Source: REEB470 sp032117095 (lineage in GTDB: Bacteria > Bacillota > Bacilli > Paenibacillales > YIM-B00363). From it: a stretch of DNA of 43,858 nucleotides. Position 1 is the first letter of the stretch. Every line of letters begins with the position of its first letter. Positions 15,724-24,012 of this stretch are shown here, piece after piece. The position numbers and the translations under genes were made by a program. Under the pieces are notes generated by a model. That model searched no databases. It was not told the DNA's origin and was given only the letters and a program-made list of their open reading frames with translations. The stretch covers positions 1 to 43,858 of the forward strand of contig JAULZZ010000004.1 of assembly GCA_032117095.1 (NCBI GenBank), read 5' to 3'.

Positions 15724-17232
15724 ATGGAGACAAAAAAACAGCGTGTCATTGTCGTAGGCGGAGGATTGGCAGGATTGTCTGCAGCCATTTGCATGCGCAG
15801 TGCCGGTCACGAGGTCATCGTGCTCGAAAAAAATGAGCGAGTCGGTGGAAAACTCAACATTCGTCAAGGATTTGGGTATACGTTCGATACGGGGCCGTCT
15901 ATTTTGACAATGCCTTGGGTGTTAGAACAATTGTTTGCCCGTGCAGGGAAAAAGTTGGCCGATTACATGACCATTACCCGTGTCGAACCACAGTGGCGTA
16001 CGTGGTTTGAAGATGGACTTACGTTGGACGTGCAGGGGGATTTGCCGGAGATGCTCGGTGCGTTGCGTCGTGTGCACGCCCCAGACGGCGAGGGTTTTTT
16101 GGCATATTTGGCGACGTGCCAAAAGATGTACGAGCTTTCGCTCAAAAGTGTATATGCGACTTCGATTACAGGCACGACGGACATGCGCCAACACCACACG
16201 TTACGCGACTTGATGGCGATGGACCCACTAAAATCGATGGATCAGGTGACGACCAAGTACATAAAAGACGAGCGATTGCGCCAACTTTTCAACTTTTTTT
16301 TGATGTATATCGGTTCGTCCCCCTATGATGCCCCCGCAGTATTGTCGCAACTGGTTTACGTACAGCTCGGATTGGGCATTTATTACGTCCAAGGGGGGAT
16401 GTACAACATCGCACGGGGCATGATAAAATTGCTCGACGAAATGGGGGTCGAAATACGGACGTCTGCCGAAGTCGTTTCCATTGATACCAAAGATGGACGT
16501 GCGTGTGGCGTGACGTTACGTCAAGGAGGCCATGTCGCAGCCGACGTGGTCATTTGCAATCAAGAAGTCATCCCAGCTTATAATACGCTTCTCAAGGGCA
16601 TGCCCCAAGCAGAAGTAGAAGTGACGAAACTCGCCAAGTTTGAACCTACCGTTTCAGGACACGTGTTGTTGCTCGGAGTCAATCGGGAGTACCCGCAGTT
16701 TGCACACCATAACTTTTTCTTTTCACGAAGTCCTGCGCGGGAGTTTTACGATATATTTCACCACAAAAAAATCACAGAAGACCCTACTGTTTATGTGGGC
16801 ATTTCTTCTAAAAGCGATCGTTCACAAGCTCCGGAAGGCAAGGAAAACTGGTTCGTATTGACTCACGTGCCCCCGCTTTGTCCAAATGAAAGCTGGGAAC
16901 TGCATCGCGATCGTTATCGCGCATTGGTTGTGGAAAAACTCGAACGAATGGGTGCAGTGCATTTGCGCGACCATATCGAGTTTGAACAGCAGTTCATTCC
17001 CGACGACCTTGCTTCACTCTATGGTGCGCACGGGGGCTCGATTTATGGTGTCGTCACGGATCGAAAACGAAACGGGGGATTTAAAATTCCGAGTCGTAGT
17101 GCCGTGTTGTCCCATTTGTATTTTGTAGGGGGCTCAACGCATCCTGGGGGCGGGGTGCCGATGGTGACGTTATCCGGACAGCTGACCGCCGATCTCGTGT
17201 TAGCGGACATGACAAAGAAAGTGTACGTATAA
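15724..17232 (+). CDS. crtP: 4,4'-diaponeurosporene/diapolycopene oxygenase (CrtP-like)
   Basis: It oxidises the terminal methyl of a C30 carotenoid to the aldehyde. The 502-residue phytoene-desaturase-family flavoprotein has an N-terminal FAD site VVGGGLAGLSAA (residues 10-21), then LEKNERVGGK, GPSILTMPWVLEQLF, YIGSSPYDAPAVLS, YYVQGGMYNIARGM, and the C-terminal FVGGSTHPGGGVPMVTLSG. These match S. aureus CrtP (497 aa) better than CrtN. The ATG at 15724 follows AAAGGGTGAG. It is divergent from aldH-crtQ-crtO. The genes for the C30 synthase (crtM) and desaturase (crtN) are not in the window and must be elsewhere if the pathway is complete. Confidence 0.9.
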   Translation: METKKQRVIVVGGGLAGLSAAICMRSAGHEVIVLEKNERVGGKLNIRQGFGYTFDTGPSILTMPWVLEQLFARAGKKLADYMTITRVEPQWRTWFEDGLTLDVQGDLPEMLGALRRVHAPDGEGFLAYLATCQKMYELSLKSVYATSITGTTDMRQHHTLRDLMAMDPLKSMDQVTTKYIKDERLRQLFNFFLMYIGSSPYDAPAVLSQLVYVQLGLGIYYVQGGMYNIARGMIKLLDEMGVEIRTSAEVVSIDTKDGRACGVTLRQGGHVAADVVICNQEVIPAYNTLLKGMPQAEVEVTKLAKFEPTVSGHVLLLGVNREYPQFAHHNFFFSRSPAREFYDIFHHKKITEDPTVYVGISSKSDRSQAPEGKENWFVLTHVPPLCPNESWELHRDRYRALVVEKLERMGAVHLRDHIEFEQQFIPDDLASLYGAHGGSIYGVVTDRKRNGGFKIPSRSAVLSHLYFVGGSTHPGGGVPMVTLSGQLTADLVLADMTKKVYV

Positions 17233-17270
17233 AGCATGCTTTTCATCGGCCACCAAAACATGAGGCGCAT

Positions 17271-17768
17271 TCATTGGGTAGGGGGACGCACGCGTCGTAC
17301 CCACGCATTCCCATAAGAAGCCAACACGACGCCGTACAGCACATGTCCGGCGCACCACCACAACAAGGCGATGAGGTCGTCGGGATGCGGGGTGCGCGTA
17401 GACAAGCTGGTGAGCGGAAAAAAGGAGGGGATGGCGAGTACCCCAAGGAGGAGGCCGACAGTTTTGGGGTGTGTGCGACAAAATTTGATGCCTTGGAGCA
17501 GTCCGATGTATCCGACGCCAATCCCAATCGAGACGAGTACATGGAGGACGAACTCGATGGGTTCTGGCAGAGGTTGTGGGATGTGCGGAATAAAATCGAC
17601 ATTGAGCAACAAAGTATACACTTTTTCCCCCGTCGTTTGTTCGACGATTTTCAAGAACACGCCAAGGACGCATCCTGCAACGATACCGAGTGTGGCACCG
17701 TGCCCTCCGATCGTACCGATGCGATGCAGACGCAATTTTGGGGGTTGTGTTTTTTGCGACGTTTTCAT
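17271..17768 (-). CDS. Polytopic membrane protein, 165 aa, unknown function
   Basis: The ATG at 17768 follows AGAGGA with a spacing of 7. The protein has about four hydrophobic segments (TLGIVAGCVLGVFLKIVEQ, EFVLHVLVSIGIGVGYIGLL, TVGLLLGVLAIPSFFPL, LWWCAGHVLYGVVLASYG), with glycine- and histidine-containing patches such as RIGTIGGHGATLG and HPDDLIALLWWCAGH. It resembles small YagU-type conserved membrane proteins in general character, but I cannot assign a family. It converges with crtP, whose stop is 38 bp away, so a link to pigment synthesis is possible but not shown. Confidence 0.7.
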   Translation of the reverse strand: MKTSQKTQPPKLRLHRIGTIGGHGATLGIVAGCVLGVFLKIVEQTTGEKVYTLLLNVDFIPHIPQPLPEPIEFVLHVLVSIGIGVGYIGLLQGIKFCRTHPKTVGLLLGVLAIPSFFPLTSLSTRTPHPDDLIALLWWCAGHVLYGVVLASYGNAWVRRVRPPTQ

Positions 17769-17962
17769 TGACCAATCCTCTTTTCATGTTTTGGGATAAT
17801 CGGTGCACAGCAGCCATCGCATACAAAAATATTTTTTGAGCCATTCACACTATACGGCAAACGGCACTCAGAAACAATCGTCCTTCCCGTGAAACAGGAC
17901 AGACGCTTGAGCACATGGTGAGACATGCACAAAATTTCATCACAAAATTTGAACAGGCAGCA

Positions 17963-17991
17963 TTGATTTTCATCCCCATACATGGTATCAT
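17963..17991 (+). promoter_or_regulatory. Sigma-A promoter for the rpsA homologue
   Basis: TTGATT (17963-17968), 17 bp, then TATCAT (17986-17991) with an upstream TGG, 53 bp before the start codon. Confidence 0.65.
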
Positions 17992-18043
17992 TAGGAAATC
18001 GTTTCGCTCCATTTTGGTTAATGATAACGAGGAGGATTTGACC

Positions 18044-19291
18044 ATGACAGAACAAGTCGAGCACGAAGTAACCGTTCAACCACCAGCAAGTATTCCGCAC
18101 AGTGCATCTGCCGAGCCTTTGCACGAGGAGCAACCGAGCCAAGAACAACTGATGGATCAGATGACGTTCCGCAAAGGTGATACCGTTACGGGGACGATCA
18201 TTAAGATCGATGCAGACTGTGTATATGTCGATATTGGGTATAAATATGACGGTGTCATCCCTGCGCGGGAGCTCACCTTTTTATCGGTCGATCACATCGA
18301 GGAGATTGTACAGCTCGGGCAAGAAGTGACATGTCGTATTGTCAGTATTAATGATGCGAAGGAAACGCTCACATTGTCCAAACGTCAAGTAGACAGCGAA
18401 AAATCTTGGGTACATATCCAAAAATATGCCGATGAGGATGCGGTATTTGAAGTGAAGATCGTCGATGCCGTCAAAGGGGGGCTCGTCGCCGACTGTGGCG
18501 TACGGGGGTTCATTCCTGCCTCGATGATCGATCGTTTTTTTGTAGACGACTATGCGGGGTACAAAGGTAAGATGTTGTCCGTCAAAGTCAAAGAAATCGA
18601 CAAAGCGAACAACAAGCTTATTTTGTCGCATAAGGAAGTCGCCGAAGCCGAATACCAAGCAAAAAAAGATGAGATTTTCAATGCCCTGCGCGTGGATCAA
18701 GTGCTCGACGGCACAGTCCAACGGTTGACCAAGTTCGGTGCATTTATCGACATTGGGGGAATCGATGGATTGGCGCATATTTCGGAGTTGTCTTGGAAAC
18801 ACGTCGATCAACCCCAAGATGTCGTGCAAGTGGGGGAAGTCGTCCGCGTGAGAGTCATCAAGATCGACCCTGCGAACCAACGCATTTCTCTCAGTATTAA
18901 GTCGGCTTTGCCGAGCCCGTGGGAGCACATCGAAGACACCATCCGCATCGATGATGTGATCGAAGGAAAAGTGAAACGCATCGTGGATTTTGGTGCATTC
19001 ATTGAGATTCAACCCGGCATCGAAGGGCTTGTGCACATTTCCCAAATTTCGCATCGACGCATATCCACACCATTTGAAGTGCTCGATATCGGGCAGACGA
19101 TTTCTGCCAAAGTGTTGGACATTCTCGTAGAACAACGGCGCATTTCATTGAGCATTAAAGAAGTTGAAGAACTGCCAGATTTAGGGCGTGCAGCTGCTTC
19201 TTCCCCCAAAGACGAACAACCAGAAGAAACAACGGGCATGCACATGACGCTAGGGGAGCGTTTTGGCGAGCAACTCAACCGCTTCAAATAA
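18044..19291 (+). CDS. rpsA: 30S ribosomal protein S1 homologue (YpfD type)
   Basis: An RNA-binding protein of 415 residues with four S1 domains (about residues 42-113, 127-195, 213-282 and 298-367), the compact form found in low-GC Gram-positives rather than the six-domain enterobacterial S1. Each repeat shows the S1 pattern, for example GAFIDIGGIDGLAHISELSW and GAFIEIQPGIEGLVHISQIS. An acidic, Pro- and Glu-rich N-terminal tail (about 40 residues) precedes domain 1. The ATG at 18044 follows GAGGAGG; an in-frame extension from 17915 would run through the promoter. A terminator at 19335 separates it from der. In Bacilli this protein is not a stable ribosome component and its exact role is unsettled. 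Confidence 0.93.
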   Translation: MTEQVEHEVTVQPPASIPHSASAEPLHEEQPSQEQLMDQMTFRKGDTVTGTIIKIDADCVYVDIGYKYDGVIPARELTFLSVDHIEEIVQLGQEVTCRIVSINDAKETLTLSKRQVDSEKSWVHIQKYADEDAVFEVKIVDAVKGGLVADCGVRGFIPASMIDRFFVDDYAGYKGKMLSVKVKEIDKANNKLILSHKEVAEAEYQAKKDEIFNALRVDQVLDGTVQRLTKFGAFIDIGGIDGLAHISELSWKHVDQPQDVVQVGEVVRVRVIKIDPANQRISLSIKSALPSPWEHIEDTIRIDDVIEGKVKRIVDFGAFIEIQPGIEGLVHISQISHRRISTPFEVLDIGQTISAKVLDILVEQRRISLSIKEVEELPDLGRAAASSPKDEQPEETTGMHMTLGERFGEQLNRFK

Positions 19292-19334
19292 GCATTCATC
19301 GGGATAACGCACGACAGAGAGCACGTACAAGGGG

Positions 19335-19367
19335 AAAAGGCGAACAACATTGGCGTTCGTCTTTTTT
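19335..19367 (+). terminator. Intrinsic terminator of rpsA
   Basis: AAAAGGCGAAC pairs with GTTCGTCTTTT (one G-U pair) around a loop of 9, followed by TTTTTT. Confidence 0.8.
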
Positions 19368-19379
19368 CATTCCTTTTGA

Positions 19380-19385
19380 TATAAT
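19380..19385 (+). promoter_or_regulatory. -10 element for der-plsY-gpsA
   Basis: A perfect TATAAT preceded by TTTTGA, directly after the rpsA terminator. No good -35 is seen at the expected spacing. Confidence 0.5.
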
Positions 19386-19450
19386 GACTTGCGAAACGGC
19401 AAAAGCGCAATCGAAGTAGATTGCCTCAGGGACAGAGAAGGAGCAACACG

Positions 19451-20779
19451 ATGACGAAGCCACTTGTAGCAATCGTAGGGCGACCCAATGTGGGGAAATC
19501 GACCCTTTTTAATCGGATGATTGGGGCAAGGGTAGCCATTGTGGAAGACCAGCCAGGTGTCACGCGGGATCGGTTATACGCTCATACCCAATGGAATGGC
19601 GTTGCATTTTCGCTCGTGGATACAGGGGGGATTGCAATTTTTGATGATGATGCGTTGCTCGCTTCCGTCCGTGTACAGGCAGAGTTGGCGATGGATGAAG
19701 CGCATGTCATTTTATACGTTGCAGATGGACAAGTGGGCAAGACCGTGGCGGATGCGACGATCGCACAGTTGTTGCATCGTTCCCAAAAACCCGTCCTCCT
19801 TGCGGTGAATAAAATTGATCACATTCACCATATGGAGGAGACATACGATTTTTATGACCTCGGCTTAGGACAGCCACACGGTGTCTCTGGGGTACATGGG
19901 CTCGGTGTCGGCGATTTGCTCGATGAGATTGTGGCGTTGTTGCCCAAAGTGGAGGAAGAAGTGTACGAGGACAACGTCGTGAAGATTGCTTGTATTGGGC
20001 GACCGAACGTAGGGAAGTCCTCCCTCGTCAATGCATTGTTGGGCGAAGACCGCGTCATTGTGAGTGCGATAGCAGGTACGACACGAGATGCGATTGACAC
20101 GCCATTCGAGCGGGAAGGACACCCGTATGTGTTGATCGACACGGCGGGCATCCGCAAGCGGGGGAAAGTATACGAAGCAACAGAAAAATATAGCGTGTTG
20201 CGTGCCATGACTGCGATTGAGCGAACGGATGTGGCGTTGATTTTGATCAACGGAGAAGAGGGCTTGACGGAACAAGATAAACACATCGCAGGGTATGCGC
20301 ACGATGCAGGGCGGGCGTGTGTCCTCGTCGTCAACAAGTGGGACCTCGTCACCAAAGACGATAAAACGATGCAGCGGTTTACGGAACATCTACGTGATCA
20401 CATGGCTTTTTTGGACTATGCTCCCGTCGTTTTTTTATCCGCCAAAACAAAACAACGCATCCATCGCTTGCTTCCCGTCGTGCAACATGTCGCTACACAG
20501 CATCGGTTGCGTGTGTCGACTGCGATACTAAACGATGTGTTGTTGGATGCGATTGCGTACAATCCGCCACCACCGGTAAAAGGACGGAAGCTCAAAATCA
20601 AATACATCACGCAGGTGTCGATACAACCGCCTACGTTTGTGATGTTTATGAATGAGCCAGAGTTGATGCATTTTTCTTATGTGCGCTATATCGAAAATCG
20701 GATTCGTACGGCATTTCCATTTGAAGGGACGCCACTGAAACTCGTTTTACGAAAAACACATGACGAACGGTTAGGATGA
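19451..20779 (+). CDS. der: Ribosome biogenesis GTPase Der (EngA)
   Basis: A GTPase with two tandem G domains that acts in 50S subunit assembly. The 442 residues contain two P-loops GRPNVGKS (residues 10-17 and about 182-189), switch II DTGG and DTAG, and NKID and NKWD base-recognition motifs, followed by a C-terminal KH-like domain (from about 350; PPPVKGRKLKIKYITQV is typical). The ATG at 19451 follows AGAAGGAG. It is the first gene of a three-gene unit with plsY (6 bp gap) and gpsA, a common arrangement in Firmicutes. Confidence 0.97.
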   Translation: MTKPLVAIVGRPNVGKSTLFNRMIGARVAIVEDQPGVTRDRLYAHTQWNGVAFSLVDTGGIAIFDDDALLASVRVQAELAMDEAHVILYVADGQVGKTVADATIAQLLHRSQKPVLLAVNKIDHIHHMEETYDFYDLGLGQPHGVSGVHGLGVGDLLDEIVALLPKVEEEVYEDNVVKIACIGRPNVGKSSLVNALLGEDRVIVSAIAGTTRDAIDTPFEREGHPYVLIDTAGIRKRGKVYEATEKYSVLRAMTAIERTDVALILINGEEGLTEQDKHIAGYAHDAGRACVLVVNKWDLVTKDDKTMQRFTEHLRDHMAFLDYAPVVFLSAKTKQRIHRLLPVVQHVATQHRLRVSTAILNDVLLDAIAYNPPPPVKGRKLKIKYITQVSIQPPTFVMFMNEPELMHFSYVRYIENRIRTAFPFEGTPLKLVLRKTHDERLG

Positions 20780-20785
20780 GAACGC

Positions 20786-21397
20786 ATGATCATTGCAACT
20801 TTGTGTGGCTACTTGCTCGGATCGATGAGTTTTAGTTATTTGTTCGGACGCATGCTCAAAGGCATCGATATTCGCCAATTCGGGAGCGGCAATGCGGGGG
20901 CAACGAATACGTTGCGTGTGTTGGGCAAAGGACCTGCCTTGGCTGTGCTTTTTTTGGATGTGCTCAAAGGGGTCGTCGCCGTGTGGATCGGACGGTGGCT
21001 CGGGGGGGGACAGCTTGAGTTTGCGTTGCTTGCGGGATTGGGTGCGATCGTCGGGCACAATTGGCCGGTATATTTTTCGTTTCGCGGGGGCAAAGGAATT
21101 GCGACGACGATCGGGGTGGTGGCGACGGTGTGCTTTTTGCCTGCGATCGTGGCAGGTGCCTGTGCAATCACCATTTTGCTGGTCACCCGATACGTTTCTG
21201 TTGGGTCGATGGTGTTTGCTTTGTTGTTGCCTCCCATGTTGCTTCTGTTTGACATGCCCCATACCATGGTGATATGGGGTCTCGTGCTCGGAGGATTGGC
21301 GATATACCAGCATCGTACAAACATTCGCAAATTGAGGCGTAGAGAAGAACACCGTATTTTTTCTACACGGAATCGCCCCGAAGGGCCACACCGATGA
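20786..21397 (+). CDS. plsY: Acyl-phosphate:glycerol-3-phosphate acyltransferase
   Basis: An integral membrane enzyme that acylates glycerol-3-phosphate at position 1 with acyl phosphate from PlsX, the first step of phospholipid synthesis. The 203-residue protein has about five membrane helices and the three PlsY loop motifs: GSGNAGATN near residue 35, GHNWPVYFSFRGGKG near 90-105, and a short conserved RHR-like stretch (YQHRTNIRKL) at the end. The start at 20786 lies 6 bp after the der stop with a modest GGATGAG site inside the der 3' end, suggesting coupling. The 3' end overlaps gpsA by 4 bp, so substrate supply (GpsA) and use (PlsY) are co-expressed. Confidence 0.95.
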   Translation: MIIATLCGYLLGSMSFSYLFGRMLKGIDIRQFGSGNAGATNTLRVLGKGPALAVLFLDVLKGVVAVWIGRWLGGGQLEFALLAGLGAIVGHNWPVYFSFRGGKGIATTIGVVATVCFLPAIVAGACAITILLVTRYVSVGSMVFALLLPPMLLLFDMPHTMVIWGLVLGGLAIYQHRTNIRKLRRREEHRIFSTRNRPEGPHR

Positions 21398-22416
21398 TCA
21401 CGAGAGCGACCGTATGGGTCGCAGGCAGTTGGGGGACGGCGTTGGCGGCTACGCTCGCCTCCAAAGGCATCGAAGTCATCGTGTGGACGCGGCATGCATC
21501 CCAAGCACAGGAGATCAATACGGAACATACGAATACACGCTATTTTCCACAAATGCGCTTGCCCCGAAACGTGCGGGCGACCACGGATGTGGAACGTGCA
21601 GCGCAGCATGGACAGGCGTTGATTTATGTCGCACCTTCTCAGGGAATGCGTGACGTGGTGGCGTTGACCCAACCGTATGTGCATCAAGGACACCATCTCG
21701 TACATGCGACCAAGGGGTTTGATCCGACCATGCACGTGCGCATGTCCGAAGTGATCGCGCAGGCGTTGCCCCAATGCGATCCACAAAAGATTGTCGTTTT
21801 ATCGGGTCCGAGTCATGCAGAAGAAGTCATTGCACAGTTGCCGACGACAGTCGTTGTCGCTTCCCACGCACAGACGAGTGCGCAATGCATACAACAGATG
21901 TTTCATACGCCGTATTTGCGGGTGTATACGAACCGTGATGTCATCGGGGTCGAGGTCGCTGGGGCACTCAAAAACATTATTGCTTTGGGCGCAGGGATGT
22001 CCGATGGGCTCGGTTTTGGAGACAACGCAAAAGCAGCGCTGCTGACAAGAGGATTGGCGGAAATTACACGGTTAGGAATCGCCATGGGGGCGCAGGCGAC
22101 GACGTTTGCCGGTCTTGCAGGGATGGGGGATTTGGTCGTCACGTGTACGAGTCGCCACAGCCGCAACTGGCGTGCGGGGTACGCCTGTGCCCAAGGGAAA
22201 TCGTTGCCACACGTGTTGCAGGAGATGGGCATGGTAGTAGAAGGCGTGTCTACGACGAAGGTTGCACTGGTGCTCGCCCAACGATACAACGTGGAATTGC
22301 CGATCGCAACGCAACTCGCAGCCGTGTTGTTCGAGGGAAAATCCCCACGAGAAGCAGTACAAGCACTGATGAATCGCGCCACGACGTTCGAACAAGGAGG
22401 CATTACACGCACATAG
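21394..22416 (+). CDS. gpsA: Glycerol-3-phosphate dehydrogenase [NAD(P)+], with atypical Rossmann motif
   Basis: It reduces dihydroxyacetone phosphate to sn-glycerol-3-phosphate for PlsY. The 340-residue protein matches the family: VVLSGPSHAEEV, GALKNIIALGAGMSDGLGFGDNAKAALLTRGL, GLAGMGDLVVTCTS. The N-terminal nucleotide-binding loop reads TVWVAGSWGTA, where the usual form is VLGAGSWGTA: the first glycine of GxGxxG is replaced by valine (residue 9). The rest of the loop and the catalytic lysine region look normal. The start overlaps the plsY stop as ATGA. A strong terminator follows. The function call is firm; the effect of the Gly-to-Val change on cofactor binding is unknown. Confidence 0.93.
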   Translation: MITRATVWVAGSWGTALAATLASKGIEVIVWTRHASQAQEINTEHTNTRYFPQMRLPRNVRATTDVERAAQHGQALIYVAPSQGMRDVVALTQPYVHQGHHLVHATKGFDPTMHVRMSEVIAQALPQCDPQKIVVLSGPSHAEEVIAQLPTTVVVASHAQTSAQCIQQMFHTPYLRVYTNRDVIGVEVAGALKNIIALGAGMSDGLGFGDNAKAALLTRGLAEITRLGIAMGAQATTFAGLAGMGDLVVTCTSRHSRNWRAGYACAQGKSLPHVLQEMGMVVEGVSTTKVALVLAQRYNVELPIATQLAAVLFEGKSPREAVQALMNRATTFEQGGITRT

Positions 22417-22422
22417 TTAGCG

Positions 22423-22470
22423 AAAAAAAGACACCCGCATCGTTGTGATTTTGATGAGCGTGTCTTTTTT
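22423..22470. terminator. Bidirectional intrinsic terminator between gpsA and the leftward secreted-protein gene
   Basis: AAAAAAGACAC pairs with GTGTCTTTTTT, and an inner GCATC/GATG pair extends the stem. A and T runs on both sides allow termination in either direction. Confidence 0.85.
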
Positions 22471-22524
22471 GTGCGTAAATAAAATAGTGTTTTCGTAGCG
22501 TCTAGATTCGTATGAGGAGGTTTT

Positions 22525-23673
22525 TTACGAAGACTTTTTACTCTTGTTATACTCTTTTACGAGTTTTTCCCACTCTCCCCGAGTACCAATAAACGGTTTT
22601 TTATACGTGGGAATGGCTACCGAAGGAACCAAGATGATAATACATGGGGTACCGTAGCATTTTGCATCGAGGATGGGTGAGGAGGGAAGATATTCGCTAT
22701 TTATTTCATCTAGATTTGTTACACCTAGGCATTTTAGCGAATCGTTTAATTGATCTCTTTTAGTTTTCAAAACATTTATTAAATTTTTATTTTTGTCTGT
22801 GATTTTGCTTTCGATAAATGCACGATAATTTATTCCAATGCTTGTCTCAGGTGATGAATAAAGCACTTTCAAAATCTCTGTTCTGATCGTATTTTTTTGT
22901 TTCTCGGTTAGATTTTTTGTGGAGGTGGACGAACTATTTTCGCAGGATGTAGGTTTTTTGGATACAGGATTAGTAGAAGTAGTGGTTGTGGGAATCGCTC
23001 CAGCTTGGGAAGGGATACCAGCGCTTCCAGTCACCCGTCCGTCAAAAACCGTATTTTCTAGACCAGTGCAATATTTGATAGAAGAACTTTCAGGAAGGAG
23101 CGAATAACTCGAACAGACGGCAGCCAATTCTCCAGGTTTAAAGCGAGTAATGCGCTGTATTTTTTGAGCTACCTCTCGTACGCAATCCTTAGTCTTACAG
23201 GTAAATCCATCTTTGATCGTTTTTTCTAAAAAACGAATTTTTTCAATCACAGGTTTCCCCAACCATGGCGTAAACAATGTATAGAGCTGTGACAAGAGTA
23301 CAGGTTTTTCTTTTATGAGCGTAGGTGACTTGGATAATGTTTGCAGGATAAGCGAATAAATCACCACGGCCTGATCGGAGGAAATCGGCGGGAGTTGTTG
23401 TTCCTTTGTTGCGCGATCTACGATTTTCTTCCCATTTTCACGGAGCGATTTTTGGCAAGATGCATTAAAATTTAGCTGTGGACATTTTTCTGCTAGGAAA
23501 GTAGCTAAATTTTTGGCGGCCGCTATACTGACCATGATGGCTACGACCGTGAGGGACACAGGTTCTGCGGCTTCAACTTTACGGGGCGGGATGACAAAGG
23601 TTGTCCCGATCATACAGAGCAGGATCGTGCCCATCAGGGTGGTACGAATCGTTTTGGGTAAGGTAGTGTGCAT
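22525..23673 (-). CDS. Secreted protein of unknown function, catabolite-controlled
   Basis: The 382-residue product starts with a Sec signal peptide (basic KTIR, then TLMGTILLCMIGTTFVI, and a VEAAEP cleavage region near residue 36). The mature part has a helical N-terminal domain with Cys pairs (KCPQLNFNASCQ, TCKTKDC), a Thr/Ser/Pro-rich linker (IPTTTTSTNPVSKKP) and a C-terminal domain with more cysteines (KCYGTPC). I recognise no domain. The ATG at 23673 follows AAGGGGA; an in-frame extension to 23841 lies inside the leader and has no ribosome site. A strong sigma-A promoter (23869-23897) and a CcpA-type cre site (23817-23830) lie upstream. Its AT-rich 5'-to-middle section and lack of relatives among its neighbours suggest an accessory gene set into a core region. 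Confidence 0.75.
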   Translation of the reverse strand: MHTTLPKTIRTTLMGTILLCMIGTTFVIPPRKVEAAEPVSLTVVAIMVSIAAAKNLATFLAEKCPQLNFNASCQKSLRENGKKIVDRATKEQQLPPISSDQAVVIYSLILQTLSKSPTLIKEKPVLLSQLYTLFTPWLGKPVIEKIRFLEKTIKDGFTCKTKDCVREVAQKIQRITRFKPGELAAVCSSYSLLPESSSIKYCTGLENTVFDGRVTGSAGIPSQAGAIPTTTTSTNPVSKKPTSCENSSSTSTKNLTEKQKNTIRTEILKVLYSSPETSIGINYRAFIESKITDKNKNLINVLKTKRDQLNDSLKCLGVTNLDEINSEYLPSSPILDAKCYGTPCIIILVPSVAIPTYKKPFIGTRGEWEKLVKEYNKSKKSS

Positions 23674-23816
23674 GAATAGCGTCCCCTTTTTCGGTGTGTA
23701 TTTTTTGACAAATAGGAAAGGTGGCAGGGACGAACACCAGTAGGGGGATCGCGACAAAGATGCGCTGAGCGCAGGATGAAGGGAACTGAAAACATAACAT
23801 GCTCCTTTTTGAAAAA

Positions 23817-23830
23817 TGTAAACGCTTTCA
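23817..23830. promoter_or_regulatory. cre site (CcpA operator)
   Basis: TGTAAACGCTTTCA fits the cre consensus TGWNANCGNTNWCA at every position. It lies about 32-45 bp downstream of the predicted start point of the leftward promoter, a position where CcpA binding represses by blocking elongation. Confidence 0.75.
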
Positions 23831-23868
23831 ATTTTATTCAAAAAAATAAAACGTTCTTAACAGGAAGA

Positions 23869-23897
23869 ATTATAACTGATCTGATGGAGAGAGTCAA
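23869..23897 (-). promoter_or_regulatory. Sigma-A promoter for the secreted-protein gene
   Basis: On the minus strand TTGACT (23892-23897), 17 bp, then TATAAT (23869-23874). The leader to the ATG at 23673 would be about 190 nt. The rest of the 23674-24012 gap shows no promoter I can support for the rightward spoVIF-like gene. Confidence 0.8.
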
Positions 23898-24012
23898 CTC
23901 CCTTTCCTTCCCACGGCAAGAGGTATGACACATGCAGCATGAGGATCGGGGTGGCCTATACGCATTTTCCTTTTCATGCATATCGTGTACGGAGGTGAAA
24001 GGGGGAGAAACG

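Noticed and set aside
18281..19135. A 284-codon minus-strand frame opposite the rpsA homologue
   Set aside because: Mirror of the strongly biased S1 repeats; its Asp/His/Phe-rich composition is typical of an antisense shadow.
20836..21786. A 316-codon open frame on the minus strand opposite plsY and gpsA
   Set aside because: It lies entirely antisense to two well-supported genes, has low-complexity Arg/His/Pro composition, no ribosome site, and no recognisable motif.
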